DNA from: Patiria pectinifera
Lineage: Eukaryota > Echinodermata > Asteroidea > Valvatida > Asterinidae
Assembly: GCA_029964075.1 (NCBI GenBank)
Contig: CM057144.1
Coordinates: 3,495,281 to 3,559,280 of the forward strand
Reading direction: 5' to 3'
DNA length: 64,000 nucleotides
Part shown: piece after piece, positions 56,101 to 62,689 of the stretch
Layout of the letters: each line of letters begins with the position of its first letter
Position numbering within the stretch: position 1 is the stretch's first letter
The notes under the pieces: model-generated
Told to the model about the DNA's origin: nothing
Database searches by the model: none
What the model saw: the letters and a program-made list of their open reading frames with translations, nothing else
Program-made: the position numbers and the translations under genes

Positions 56101-59100
56101 GGTCTTGGACCTACCTCTTGCTTGACTCGTTTCACATCAGTAGTTGGCATTTCAGTGGTGGCATTGTCTTCAATGACTAGATGTGTACAAGTGGAATCTT
56201 CTACCTCGGCGTAAGTACCACCTGACAATAAACATACTTCGTTTAGAAACACTGTGCCATTGTCTTAAGCCTTGTCTGATGGATGCAACTTTCCTCTTCA
56301 TTCACACGAGCAATTGAATGAATTTGATGCATATTCTGGTCAAGTGGCCTTTGTTTTTTGTTATGGATATACTTTTTAAATTCACGTTGCACTTTTAGAG
56401 GCAAATAGGATCATTTGCTTTCGACGCATTTTGTTCATTTCCAATAATAACACAACTCAAAATCCAAAGAGGAGTGTTCAAAACCTTACCTTATGAAGTT
56501 TCAGCAGATATTGAGGGAAAAAGGGAGGGAAAAAAAACATGCACGACGGCCTTTTGATCACGAAACATGATTTTGTCAACAGCTTACTTTATTTCCAAAA
56601 GTCAGTCAACTGACTGATTGTTAGACATCACCTACATTTCTTCTAAATGACAGTAGTCCAGACGGAACAATTTCAATTGGTGTTTAGTACAAGTACAATC
56701 TTTAATCCAAGTAAGCTTTTGATAATATTCTGGCAGCGTACTCTTGGGATAAATGCAAACGATCCTATATTCCAATACAGTTCGCATTCTTGTGGTAAGT
56801 CTTATGTGGACTGTTTTGCAGTACATTTAAAGTACTGGTTTTATGGACTGGGCATGTGGCTGTTGTAAACCAAATCCAAAGAAACTTTTTTCCCTTTTTT
56901 CCCAAGGTTTGTTTTTCCTACAAATTACCTTGTGTGAGAGTGACCTCCTCCATGTGTTTCTGTTCCTCTGCAGAAAATCCGACGAAAGCCAGCACACACT
57001 TGAAGAACGGTGCCATTTTATATTGCAACTGTATGCACAAATCATACAAAGAAAACAGTAAGTTTATAATATGCGAGGCTTTGCCTCACGCTCTTTGTGG
57101 GGTGGGTGGCATGTCGCCCGTTATGCGGGGTAGGTGGCATGCCTCCTGTCGCCCGTTATGCGGGGTAGGTAACATGCCTACCGTTACCACACTGTTTATA
57201 GACTTGGCTCTGCACAGTCTTTGTGGGGTGGGTGGCATGTCGCCCGTTATGCGGGGTAGGTGGCATGCCGCCTGTCGGCCATTATGCGGGGTAGGTAACA
57301 TGCCTACCGTTACCACACTGTTTATAGACTTGGCTCTGCACAGTACAGTTGACTCTCATTATCATGTTTCATGTTTGCTATAACCGAAATTTGTATTAAC
57401 AGTGTTTGTATTAACGAGAGTCGACTGTACCAACCTGTTTGTTCATTATGCAGAAATCAATAGAGCATGAAAAATTGACAAAAGTTTAACAGTTTAAAGG
57501 TGTAAAGATTGTTCCACGAAACTCTACTCTCCATTTTTTTTGTGCAAAAAAGAGGAAAGTAAACGCCTTTTGTTTAATCTGGTCCTATTTATGAAGCTGC
57601 AAGTCATTTCACACAGATCTCAGTCATCATGCTAGCACATTCACATCTTGATCAACGCACTCCAAACATTTGAACATTCAAGCGAATCCAAGTTAGAATA
57701 ATCAAATAATATCGATTATTTGAAAAATGCACAGCACCAACTTGACAGGGAGTGCTCACCATAGCTTCGGTCGTTGCAGATATCTGTGTGTCATGTCTAT
57801 GCTGCCAGGCCGTGTTGATCCATTCTTTGGTCATGATTGGTGTCCCGAGACTGACTGCCACCTGCAAATCAGAAGTAAGTACATGCACCACTTACAATGT
57901 AATGTGCACACTTTTAACCCTAACCCCCTGCAGTATTTTGGCTACAAACCCTGCTGGACACAGCAACATGCAACACTTATCAAGTCGACTAGCCTGATCA
58001 GTGTAGCAAGGTCCATCAGGTAAAAATTGCAAGGCCAAACCGCCTCAACAGAGTCTGTGGTCACCAACTGCAGCAGGATACAACTGTGGCATTGTTCAAT
58101 GGCCGTGTATGCACTGGTGTTGATGGCTTAATGCAACAAGGTCTCACAGACTTTTATACCTGGTGCACTGTGTTACATGTATGTCTGGCAAGGTTAGGAT
58201 TAACAACAAACAAATTCAAAACACAATCAGAAATATAAATTCTCTAAATACAGAATAAATTGCATAAATTACATGCAATAAGCCTCTGTACTGACGACGT
58301 CCCACTTTGTTTACACGTGTGCTTTCTTATGAGAGCCTGGTGGGGACGACGGTTTCGTAGCCCCATAGAAAAGCGCACAAGTAAACAATGTGTAACGTCA
58401 TCAGTACAGACGCTTATTAAGACGATGCGCTATGAAACTTGAGCAAACATATTGGCTTGCCTTCTCTAGGGGGGCGACTTATTGGCTCGCAGAATGCAAA
58501 GACTTCGTACATGGCGGGGAGGGGGAACACAGGCCTCTCCCTAATGCCATGTGCACTCCATGTTCCAGCTACACATGTCATGCTCAAAAGCACATTATGC
58601 CAGATTAGTCGGACATTTGGTTGCAAACTTCGGGCTGTGATTGGTCGGGAAAAAATCAAGGGGCGGGGCTTAAGGGATCGTTCTATAAGCTTACCCTGTA
58701 TTTGTTACCAGTGGTTCCATTGGCAACCAGGTGAGTGACCTTAGCGCTGAAGTCCCTCCGGACGCTGCCTCCCATGTGATGAACCAGCTCGGCGAGCCGT
58801 TTCAGTTCTTCCTTCTCGACGAACCCCGTGAAGCAAATCACAAGCTGGGACATGTGGCAGCAGTACAAGGGTCGACTAGTCAATGGCAGCGGCTGTAATG
58901 TATGGATATGAAGTAAGATAGTTTACAAATTACAACATGGTTTGGGGTAATCACTAGACCTGGGTGTTGGTTGATTTGACCATGCTCCTGACACGAAGCA
59001 GAGGGAGGTAGTCAAAGTCAGCAAACAATAACCGACTAAGGGACCAGTACTTTTGCACTTCTTCTAGCAAAACGGAGGAAATCAGCTTATTAGAGGAAAA

Positions 59101-62100
59101 GTTTCACGCCTGTACTACAGGCTTACAATTCTGTGGAAAATCCCTCACACAGAGTGCATAATTATTTGTCTGCCGCAAGGTTTTCATTCGGTACCACCAT
59201 AAACCTCAATTGGGATCACAACTGTTGCATGGTGGGACCGGAGTCTTGGAGGTGGGAGTCTTGGGGTACTACATGCACATGTATTTCTCTAGAACTACCA
59301 CAACAGACCTTTATCATGCTGCCACCATTTCAGTCGTGCTCCCTGTATCCAATAACTGTACTGAATGATGATGTTTTTTTGTGCAAAAAGGAACCAGACA
59401 TTTTTGTCCTTTCAGCCTTGCTTTGGTTACATTGATTTGAATGCGAAAAAAATCACGGTGGCTGCAACATGATGATCGTCTACACGTGTGTGGGGTTTCT
59501 ACTTTTAGTTCCCAGGTGTGTTGGAACATCGACCGATGAAAGAAGTGCATTTGGCTCATAAATATGTAGCATATTTTTTATTTATTATTTTTTATTTAGC
59601 ATAATTAATGCATGATTAATTTTTATCTTCATGTTCGTAAATGGCGTCCACATCTACAGACTAACCTGTTTTTCGGCAGCACATTTATAAATGACAGGTG
59701 CCCCCAACACTCGGCAGCCGTTGCGTCTCAAGTTCTCAAAGCCTTCTCCTTCAAACTCGGTCAGAACAAAGAGCGTTTCGACTCCGGCCGGTTCTATCAC
59801 ATTCTCCATACCTGTCTCGGATGTCGTAACTGGCAAACCGAGAGTCTAAACAACAAAATGCATCAGCAATGTTATTTAAAAATGTGAAATTTTTAACTGA
59901 AAAAAACCCACAAATATTTGAGGGTAGGGCTGTGCATCGGAACCGGGTACCCGACTGCTGATGTCAGAAACCGGTTCCAGATTCACGGATCATGTGCCCA
60001 TAACAAACTTCACAAATTACTTACATGTAGTAACTTCTCAGACGATGACATAATGAAAACCGAAAGGTTTTGAATGTCATTTTTGTGGGAAATTATCAAA
60101 GTGAACACCAGGCTACATGGAAAAACAAAACAGGCTTTACGTTTCAGTCCCTGCAGGACAGGCAGGACTAGACCGCTGCTGTTTTGACTAGCATTTGGCT
60201 AGCGGGGTACGCCTAAAGTCGAACCCTGCTGCAGGACCTTTCTCAAAGGCAAAATGACAGTGGTACAGAAGCAAACAGGTTGGGGACGAGTCATTGAGCT
60301 TACCACAAATTTGATCTGCTGGTTTTGGACTGACTGTAGTTTGTATAAAGGTGTGGCAGGGGAAGGGGAATGATTTTGGGCAGTCTGTGACTGTTCGGAA
60401 CTCCGGACAGCAGTAGGGTTTTCAATTTTTCTGTGGACAAAAATATACATGTATGGCAACATTAAACAAACCTGCAAATCTTGTAGAAGCTGCTGATTGT
60501 TGGCTGTCTCTTCTCCAACAAGGCATATCCTATGCTCACAATCTACATTGAATGGAAAAAGATTTTTTTAAAAGTTGCATCCTGAGAAATTTCCACAATT
60601 CCATGAGATTCAGAAATGTATCCACTTCAACAAGTTTGCTGGGAAGTCAAGAGGTGGTTGCAGCAAAGCAACTAAGATACTGATGATACACAGGAAACTT
60701 GTTGACAAGCAATGGCCTCCTTTCATGCCCTTCTCTCTAACTAGAGCCATCTTTCAGGCTATGCAGAGACATATACATGTACAAGACAGTAAACTGGCGA
60801 AAACCCAGACTAGGACCTTAAGTGCTTAACGTTAGACTGTCAATTTTTAACTTTTAATAGTTAGAATTATACCTCCATGAATACCCCGTGGTCTGGAATG
60901 CACCTTTCTGTATAGCTAACGGAAAGGATGTCAGGTACTAGGTCCCAAATTTTCGGACTAAGTCAGCTGACAGTTGATTGATGCAGTACTGAAGAGTTGT
61001 GGGACGGATTGTTTCATGTGCCAGTCCTTAAGTTTTGAGACTCTCATACACAGTATTGAGAGTCCCAAATTTTCGGACTAGCGAAAATCTTTCCCTTCTA
61101 GGCCTATATGTCCATCCATGGTCCAACTGTTTGATCAGCCCCTGGCGTCAACATGTTCAAGGTCTCTTTTGTCTTGATATGTTTGATTGTTACCAATAAA
61201 AAACAGATATTAATAATAATAAAAGGGAAAGAATGTTGCAACCTGACGCTGCTTTTTTCTTCATTCATGTGTATATCATCTCAATTAAGGTCATTCATTG
61301 CAAAAATGACGATAAGACATGAAACTGGGACTGAGAAATATTTCCAATTTTGTTGGGAAACACTTAGAAAATTGTCTTGACTCTCCATAGACTTTGTACA
61401 CAACCACTGAAGTAGCATCAGGTTGCAACATTCTTTCCAATAATAATAGTAACAATTCTTGACAAATGACAGGCTGAACATGACCTACAAATGAAATTAG
61501 AATTTAGATATTTATTGAAGACCTAATTTCTGAACCTTAAAAACGTGACGAAAACAACAAACATGATGATGATGTCACGCCCCAACTATCGCATCGGTCC
61601 CAACTATAGTTGGGCCTGTCCCAACTATAGTTGGGCCTGTCCCAACTGTAGTTCCACAGTTGGGCTGGCCCAACTATAGTTGGGCCTGTCCCAACTATAG
61701 TCCCAACTGTAAGTTCCATTGTTGGGCTGGCCCATCTATAGTTGGGCCACTCCGATCTTTTTATTTTGCGGTGTCCCAACTATAGTTTACATTGATGTAC
61801 AACCATAAAACGTTCCCTACAGCTCTGATACACGTCTGACTTTACTGGGGACCACTGAAATTAGCTATTGATGGGGCAAATCTATAGTTGGGCCATCCCA
61901 ATCTTTTTATTTTGCGGTCCCAACTATAGTGTACATTGTTGTACGATTATAAAACATTCCCTACAACTCTAATACACATCTGACTTTACTGGGGACCAAT
62001 GAAATTATCTATGGGTGGGGACCATCTGTAGTTGGGCCACCGCAATATTTTTATTTGGCAGTCCCAACTATAGTTTACATTGATGTACGACTATAAAACA

Positions 62101-62689
62101 TTCTCTACAGCTCTGCTTACATGTCCGACTTGGGACCTTTGACATTAGCTATGGGTGGGGCCCATCTCAGAGTTGGCCGGCCATGGCAATCTTTGAATTT
62201 TGCAAAATGTTGCTGGATAATAAAACCCAGCAGCTGGACAACTCATCCAACTAGGCAGTACCACGTGACCGGCCAGCCTTGCGGCATGCATGCATGACGA
62301 ATACACGGTGCCAGCGCCACAGAACATTTAATCCAACAAGATCTATCAAGCATGAAGCATCCGGCGCAACTCCAGTCCTAACTATAGTTGGGCCGACCCA
62401 ACTGCCGCACTATATAGTTGGGACAGTCCCAACTATAGTTGGGACCGATGCGATAGTTGGGGCGTGACAATGACATTGACAAACATGAAAAATAAAGTCA
62501 AAACAGTTAGAGCAATAACATTAACAACAATAGGGCCTACCAGTTTTATATCTATTCCAAAATTTAAAAAAGTCTTAGGATGTTTATACCTGCATCTTGG
62601 TCTTGAATGGTAGTGACCGACATGCTGACTGAAGAACTGACAGTCACATCATTCAACATGTTCATCTCGCTAGCACATGCAGCCGCCAT
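44094..62689 (-). CDS. ECT2, Rho guanine nucleotide exchange factor (gene span, 21 coding exons)
   Basis: Joined coding exons in transcript order: 62689-62590, 60542-60472, 60333-60304, 59845-59666, 58892-58695, 57861-57760, 57028-56929, 56221-56115, 55497-55435, 54791-54554, 53761-53619, 52797-52612, 51905-51795, 51110-51014, 50182-50101, 49288-49069, 47868-47730, 46871-46708, 45817-45732, 45125-44927, 44183-44094. They total 2706 nt, 901 residues plus stop, close to vertebrate ECT2 (about 880-915). All introns are GT-AG and phases agree at each junction. Order: three BRCT-type units (about 38-127, 128-227, 230-320), basic NLS-like stretches (338-344, 364-366), DH domain (about 425-612), PH domain (about 617-775) and a polybasic tail (806-833). 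In animals ECT2 is recruited to the central spindle by phosphorylated centralspindlin through its BRCT units and activates RhoA for cytokinesis. The BRCT Thr/Lys phosphate-binding pair is present (T149, K178), as is the DH helix RPVQRLP (562-568). No break is seen. Start chosen at the first ATG (62689); M9 and M11 are possible alternatives. Confidence 0.95.
44927..45125 (-). CDS. ECT2 coding exon 20, polybasic tail (residues 806-872)
   Basis: Acceptor AATGGCAG|GAAA, donor GCAAAG|GTAAAT. Encodes KARRATRKVGRTFSFNKTP then RRTLQRA, the basic cluster that in vertebrate ECT2 binds membrane phosphoinositides, then ARLASTSSLNAK, similar to the RLSSTSSL motif near the vertebrate C-terminus. Confidence 0.92.
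45732..45817 (-). CDS. ECT2 coding exon 19 (residues 778-805)
   Basis: Acceptor CCTTCTCAG|GATA, donor ATGAG|GTAGGA. Encodes DNFLTKITPEELEITKSDFD, a linker between the PH domain and the polybasic tail. Confidence 0.88.
45873..46115 (+). mobile_element. tRNA-derived SINE with conserved body
   Basis: The head contains a full A box, TGGCCTAGCGG (45881-45891), and a near-perfect B box, GGTTCGAGCCT (45942-45952). It is followed by the body AAGCAAGGCACTTAACC..CCTTCGGATGGGACGTAAAG and TAGGTCCCGTGTG, and by AGAAGGGGTTTGCCCCGGTG near the 3' end. This is an old Pol III retroposon in ECT2 intron 18 (antisense to ECT2). The body resembles conserved central domains of metazoan SINEs; I have not assigned the family. 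Confidence 0.8.
46175..46611. mobile_element. hAT-like MITE with TAGGGC.GTGCAT termini
   Basis: The left end TAGGGCAGTGCATTGGAACC and the reverse complement of the right end (TAGGGTCGTGCATTTA, ending at 46611) are inverted termini. The left half is also related to 59932-60140 (GCATCGGAACCGGG.., CAGGCTACATGG). hAT-type transposons commonly have TAGGG/CAGGG-type ends; no clean 8-bp target duplication was seen. It lies across ECT2 intron 18. Confidence 0.6.
46708..46871 (-). CDS. ECT2 coding exon 18, end of PH (residues 723-777)
   Basis: Acceptor TTGTTAAG|AATG, donor GATGCT|GTGAGT. Encodes NTFGILCKPP, LYLFTLVREEPQKEDWLKTM and CKHMADVTC. W760 is the invariant Trp of the PH C-terminal helix. Confidence 0.93.
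47121..47235 (+). repeat. Dispersed repeat, partner of 51281-51391
   Basis: GGGAACCAGCCTAC, ATTATTGTCTG.CAGCCAATA and AACTAAACATG recur in the same order and orientation at 51281-51391. Both copies are in ECT2 introns. Family unknown. Confidence 0.7.
47326..47604 (-). mobile_element. tRNA-derived SINE, minus strand
   Basis: On the minus strand the head has an A box TGGCGTAGCGG (47584-47574) and a decayed B box GGTTCGCTTGC (47542-47532). Then come GGATTGGGTTTTCAGTCCC and GGGTTTTCCTCAGAATATTC and an AATAAATAAATAAA tail. It is a different SINE family from the one at 45873 and sits in ECT2 intron 17, in the sense orientation. Confidence 0.75.
47730..47868 (-). CDS. ECT2 coding exon 17, PH (residues 677-722)
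   Basis: Acceptor TTGTAACAG|ATCT, donor GGAAG|GTAAAG. Encodes ICKRRGKPGASFKSP and YKHIELVPLSHIRRILDVQE, the middle of the PH domain. Confidence 0.94.
48411..48927. mobile_element. MITE-like element with ACTTAAAGGGAAT termini
   Basis: ACTTAAAGGGAATATAC at the left and GTGCATTCCCTTTAAGT at the right are inverted termini about 515 bp apart, with a non-coding interior. It lies in ECT2 intron 16. Confidence 0.6.
49069..49288 (-). CDS. ECT2 coding exon 16, DH-PH junction (residues 603-676)
   Basis: Acceptor TTGGCCAG|ACAC, donor TTAGAG|GTCAGT. Encodes HINEDKRKTEGHTQMFEV, ending the DH domain, then LLSAHRSFVMRADM and SISMFLFSDTLE, the first strands of the PH domain. Confidence 0.95.
49485..49655. 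repeat. GGTCTCGAGACC-rich repeat fragment
   Basis: Several variants of AAGGTCTCG, CTCGAGACC, GGTCTCAAGA and CGAGACC in both orientations within 170 bp, a pattern of nested short inverted repeats. It is in ECT2 intron 15; family unknown. Confidence 0.45.
50101..50182 (-). CDS. ECT2 coding exon 15, DH (residues 576-602)
   Basis: Acceptor CATTACAG|ATTT, donor ACCGA|GTAAGT, phase 2 at its end. Encodes DLQKRTPEGHIERDHLAQ then AVDSLRKVT, part of the late DH helices. Confidence 0.92.
50369..50426. repeat. Hairpin: inverted repeat around CCATGGATCACC
   Basis: The 20-bp arm 50369-50388 (CCTCCCGAGGTGATCCATGG) pairs with 50407-50426 with two mismatches across an 18-nt loop. It is followed by TATAACACTTCACCCACA, like the repeat at 43289, so it may be the end of a mobile element. 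Confidence 0.65.
50690..50842 (-). repeat. Dispersed repeat, inverted copy of 43289-43424
   Basis: Reverse complement of the 43289 repeat, with the 20-mer GTATAGTACTTTGGTTGCTA in two copies plus a decayed third between about 50694 and 50750. Confidence 0.7.
51014..51110 (-). CDS. ECT2 coding exon 14, DH CR3 (residues 544-575)
   Basis: Acceptor GGATTAG|ATTT, donor CTGTCAG|GTAAGT. Encodes KPECGRQTLTELLIRPVQRL, the CR3 helix that contacts Rho GTPase, the most conserved part of the exchange domain. Confidence 0.95.
51281..51391 (+). repeat. Dispersed repeat, partner of 47121-47235
   Basis: Same family as the 47121 copy, in ECT2 intron 13. Confidence 0.7.
51795..51905 (-). CDS. ECT2 coding exon 13, DH (residues 507-543)
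   Basis: Acceptor CCTTTCAG|TCAG, donor CTCAAG|GTAATA. Encodes YPAFVNFFELSKQTV and KQKPRFHAFLK, the CR2 helices of the DH domain. Confidence 0.94.
52160..52470. repeat. Dispersed repeat with foldback head, copy B
   Basis: Partner of 34385-34755. The head is an inverted repeat: GGAATCATTTGCCTGGCTATC near 52170 against GATAGCCAGGCGACTGATTTC near 52246. It lies in ECT2 intron 12. A related stretch, AGGAAATCAGCT..GAGGAAAAGTT, occurs just upstream at about 52098 and again at about 59079. Confidence 0.7.
52612..52797 (-). CDS. ECT2 coding exon 12, DH (residues 445-506)
   Basis: Acceptor TGATGATAG|GTC, donor AAGCAT|GTAAGA. Encodes GGPILDQEEIKTIFSKIPE and LQEDLEKLLDDYSEDKSIA, closely matching vertebrate ECT2 in the CR1-CR2 region. 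Confidence 0.94.
53098..53280 (+). repeat. Dispersed repeat, partner of 59311-59495
   Basis: TTTATCATGCTGCCACCATT, CATGCTCCCTGTAT.CAATAAC and GGCTGCAACATGAT occur in the same order and orientation at 59311. In ECT2 intron 11. Confidence 0.8.
53619..53761 (-). CDS. ECT2 coding exon 11, start of DH (residues 397-444)
   Basis: Acceptor GCCATCAG|ATCG, donor ATTACG|GTAAGT. Carries two TP motifs (CTP, DTP) followed by ELLQTETNYVGILHTII, the first conserved helix (CR1) of the Dbl-homology domain. Confidence 0.93.
54347..54486 (-). repeat. Dispersed repeat, inverted partner of 58048-58166
   Basis: On the minus strand it reads GAGTCTGTGGTCACCAACTG, AGGATACAAC, CATTGTTC and CA.ACTTTTA.AC, the same order as on the plus strand at 58048. 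Between exons 10 and 11 of ECT2. Confidence 0.65.
54554..54791 (-). CDS. ECT2 coding exon 10, linker with NLS (residues 318-396)
   Basis: Acceptor TTGAGTAG|ATGG, donor AAATG|GTACAT. Encodes the central regulatory linker: TP sites (NTPGNTP), RKRRRLK (338-344), a second basic stretch PKRR, and SASSLLDATPDES. In vertebrates this S-loop holds the nuclear localisation signal and Cdk/Plk1 phosphosites. GC content is clearly higher than in the neighbouring introns. Confidence 0.92.
54841..55434. other. ECT2 intron 9, nothing recognised
   Basis: AT-rich intron sequence without an identifiable element. Confidence 0.5.
55435..55497 (-). CDS. ECT2 coding exon 9, end of BRCT2 (residues 297-317)
   Basis: 63 nt; acceptor TCGCACAG|TGG, donor CACAGG|GTAAGA. 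Encodes WFWASVQMDACADESLYSY, the conserved BRCT Trp helix. Confidence 0.93.
55905..55970 (+). mobile_element. tRNA-like relic (SINE head)
   Basis: GTGGG-TTCAAGT-CCCAC (55938-55954) forms a perfect T arm with a B box GGTTCAAGTCC, preceded by a degenerate A-box-like TGGTACTCAAGTGG. There is no complete cloverleaf, so it is a tRNA-derived relic rather than a tRNA gene. Confidence 0.4.
56115..56221 (-). CDS. ECT2 coding exon 8, BRCT2 (residues 261-296)
   Basis: Acceptor TTGTCAG|GTGG, donor CAAGAG|GTAGGT. Encodes GGTYAEVEDSTCTHLVIED and ends KRVKQE, the strand and helix before the BRCT2 Trp motif. Confidence 0.93.
56929..57028 (-). CDS. ECT2 coding exon 7, start of BRCT2 (residues 228-260)
   Basis: Acceptor GCATACAG|TTGC, donor ACAAG|GTAATT, ending phase 1. 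Encodes APFFKCVLAFVGFSAEEQ, matching the PPFQDCILSFLGFSDEE motif of vertebrate ECT2. Confidence 0.93.
57093..57344. repeat. Tandem duplication, 126-bp unit, two copies
   Basis: CTTTGTGGGGTGGGTGGCAT starts at 57093 and again at 57219. Each copy contains internal repeats of GTTATGCGGGGTAGGT, so it is a repeat within a repeat. Because 126 is a multiple of 3, it yields a repetitive open frame that is not a gene. In ECT2 intron 6. Confidence 0.85.
57346..57427. mobile_element. Short Tigger/pogo-like MITE
   Basis: 82 bp bounded by CAGTTGACTCTC and GAGAGTCGACTG as inverted termini, flanked on both sides by TA (57344-57345 and 57428-57429), the target site of the Tc1/mariner-pogo superfamily. No coding capacity. 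Confidence 0.65.
57760..57861 (-). CDS. ECT2 coding exon 6, end of BRCT1 (residues 194-227)
   Basis: Acceptor TTTGCAG|GTGG, donor GCTATG|GTGAGC. Encodes VAVSLGTPIMTKEWINTAW, with the conserved Trp of the BRCT C-terminal helix, nearly identical to vertebrate ECT2. Confidence 0.95.
58048..58166 (+). repeat. Dispersed repeat, inverted partner of 54347-54486
   Basis: Shares GAGTCTGTGGTCACCAACTG and following blocks with the 54347 copy. Confidence 0.65.
58277..58418. mobile_element. 142-bp MITE with ~50-bp terminal inverted repeats
   Basis: The left arm AATAAGCCTCTGTACTGACG and onward through TTGTTTAC pairs with the right arm ending ..TCAGTACAGACGCTTATT, about 50 bp with several mismatches, around a short unique centre. 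In ECT2 intron 5. Confidence 0.75.
58695..58892 (-). CDS. ECT2 coding exon 5, BRCT1 (residues 128-193)
   Basis: Acceptor ATTACAG|CCG, donor TACAGG|GTAAGC. Encodes SRPLYCCHMSQLVICFTGF then LVHHMGGSVRRDFSAKVTHL. T149 in CFTGF and K178 in KVTHL are the pair that binds phosphopeptide in BRCT domains, so centralspindlin binding is probably intact. Confidence 0.95.
59311..59495 (+). repeat. Dispersed repeat, partner of 53098-53280
   Basis: Same family and orientation as the 53098 copy; in ECT2 intron 4. Confidence 0.8.
59666..59845 (-). CDS. ECT2 coding exon 4 (residues 68-127)
   Basis: Acceptor TTGTTTAG|ACTC, donor AAACAG|GTTAGT, phase 0 at both ends. Encodes the remainder of the N-terminal BRCT-type unit, including VETLFVLTEFEGEGFENL and CRVLGAPVIYKCA, parallel to vertebrate ECT2 FVVTDF..CRVIGPPVVLNC. 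Confidence 0.92.
59932..60140. repeat. Fragment related to the 46175 hAT-like element
   Basis: TAGGGCTGTGCATCGGAACC, CTGATGTCAG, AACTTCTCAGAC and CAGGCTACATGG match the 46175 element in order; the right terminus is not seen, so it is probably truncated. In ECT2 intron 3. Confidence 0.6.
60304..60333 (-). CDS. ECT2 microexon 3 (residues 58-67)
   Basis: Only 30 nt, encoding SVQNQQIKFV. The acceptor CTACAG follows a strong pyrimidine tract (CATTCCCCTTCCCCTGCC on the minus strand) and the donor is GTG|GTAAGC. It is needed to bridge exons 2 and 4 in phase 0 and supplies the IK.FV strand. Other in-phase acceptors further upstream (after TCACAG) or nearer (after AACCAG) are possible, so the 5' edge is less certain than the donor. 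Confidence 0.65.
60472..60542 (-). CDS. ECT2 coding exon 2 (residues 34-57)
   Basis: Acceptor AATGTAG|ATTG, donor TTGCAG|GTTTGT. Encodes the first strand of the N-terminal BRCT-type unit, RICLVGEETANNQQLL, which aligns with RVILVQEAGKQEEL of vertebrate ECT2. Confidence 0.85.
61211..61450. mobile_element. Foldback MITE with GAATGTTGCAACCTGA arms
   Basis: TAATAATAATAAAAGGG..GAATGTTGCAACCTGACGCT at the left and AGCATCAGGTTGCAACATTC..AATAATA at the right are inverted arms of about 40 bp. In ECT2 intron 1. Confidence 0.7.
61573..62469. mobile_element. 897-bp TIR element with CCCAACTATAGTTGGG palindromes and internal ~145-bp repeats
   Basis: The outermost 42 bp (beginning TGTCACGCCCCAACTATCGC) are perfectly inverted at both ends, flanked by ATGA on each side (61569-61572 and 62470-62473), a possible 4-bp target duplication. 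The perfect 16-bp palindrome CCCAACTATAGTTGGG occurs at 61599, 61620, 61669 and 62428, with several decayed copies. The interior has about four tandem units of 143-146 bp, marked by ATCTTTTTATTTTGCGG near 61755, 61901, 62045 and 62188. There is no transposase. It is a recently active-looking non-autonomous DNA transposon in ECT2 intron 1; I do not recognise the superfamily. Confidence 0.85.
62590..62689 (-). CDS. ECT2 coding exon 1 (residues 1-33)
   Basis: Begins ATGGCGGCTGCATG and encodes MAAACASEMNMLND..; donor CAG|GTATAA, phase 1. It is Ser/Thr-rich with no domain. Just upstream, TTTCTGTGTAG at about 62714-62724 on the minus strand could be an acceptor, so a separate 5' UTR exon is possible. 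Confidence 0.8.

Noticed and set aside
56856-57383. 175-codon plus-strand frame
   Set aside because: It is antisense to ECT2 exon 7 and then runs through the 126-bp tandem duplication, whose length keeps it open.
61537-61779. Repetitive NYSWDRP minus-strand frame
   Set aside because: It comes from the palindrome repeats of the TIR element, not a gene.
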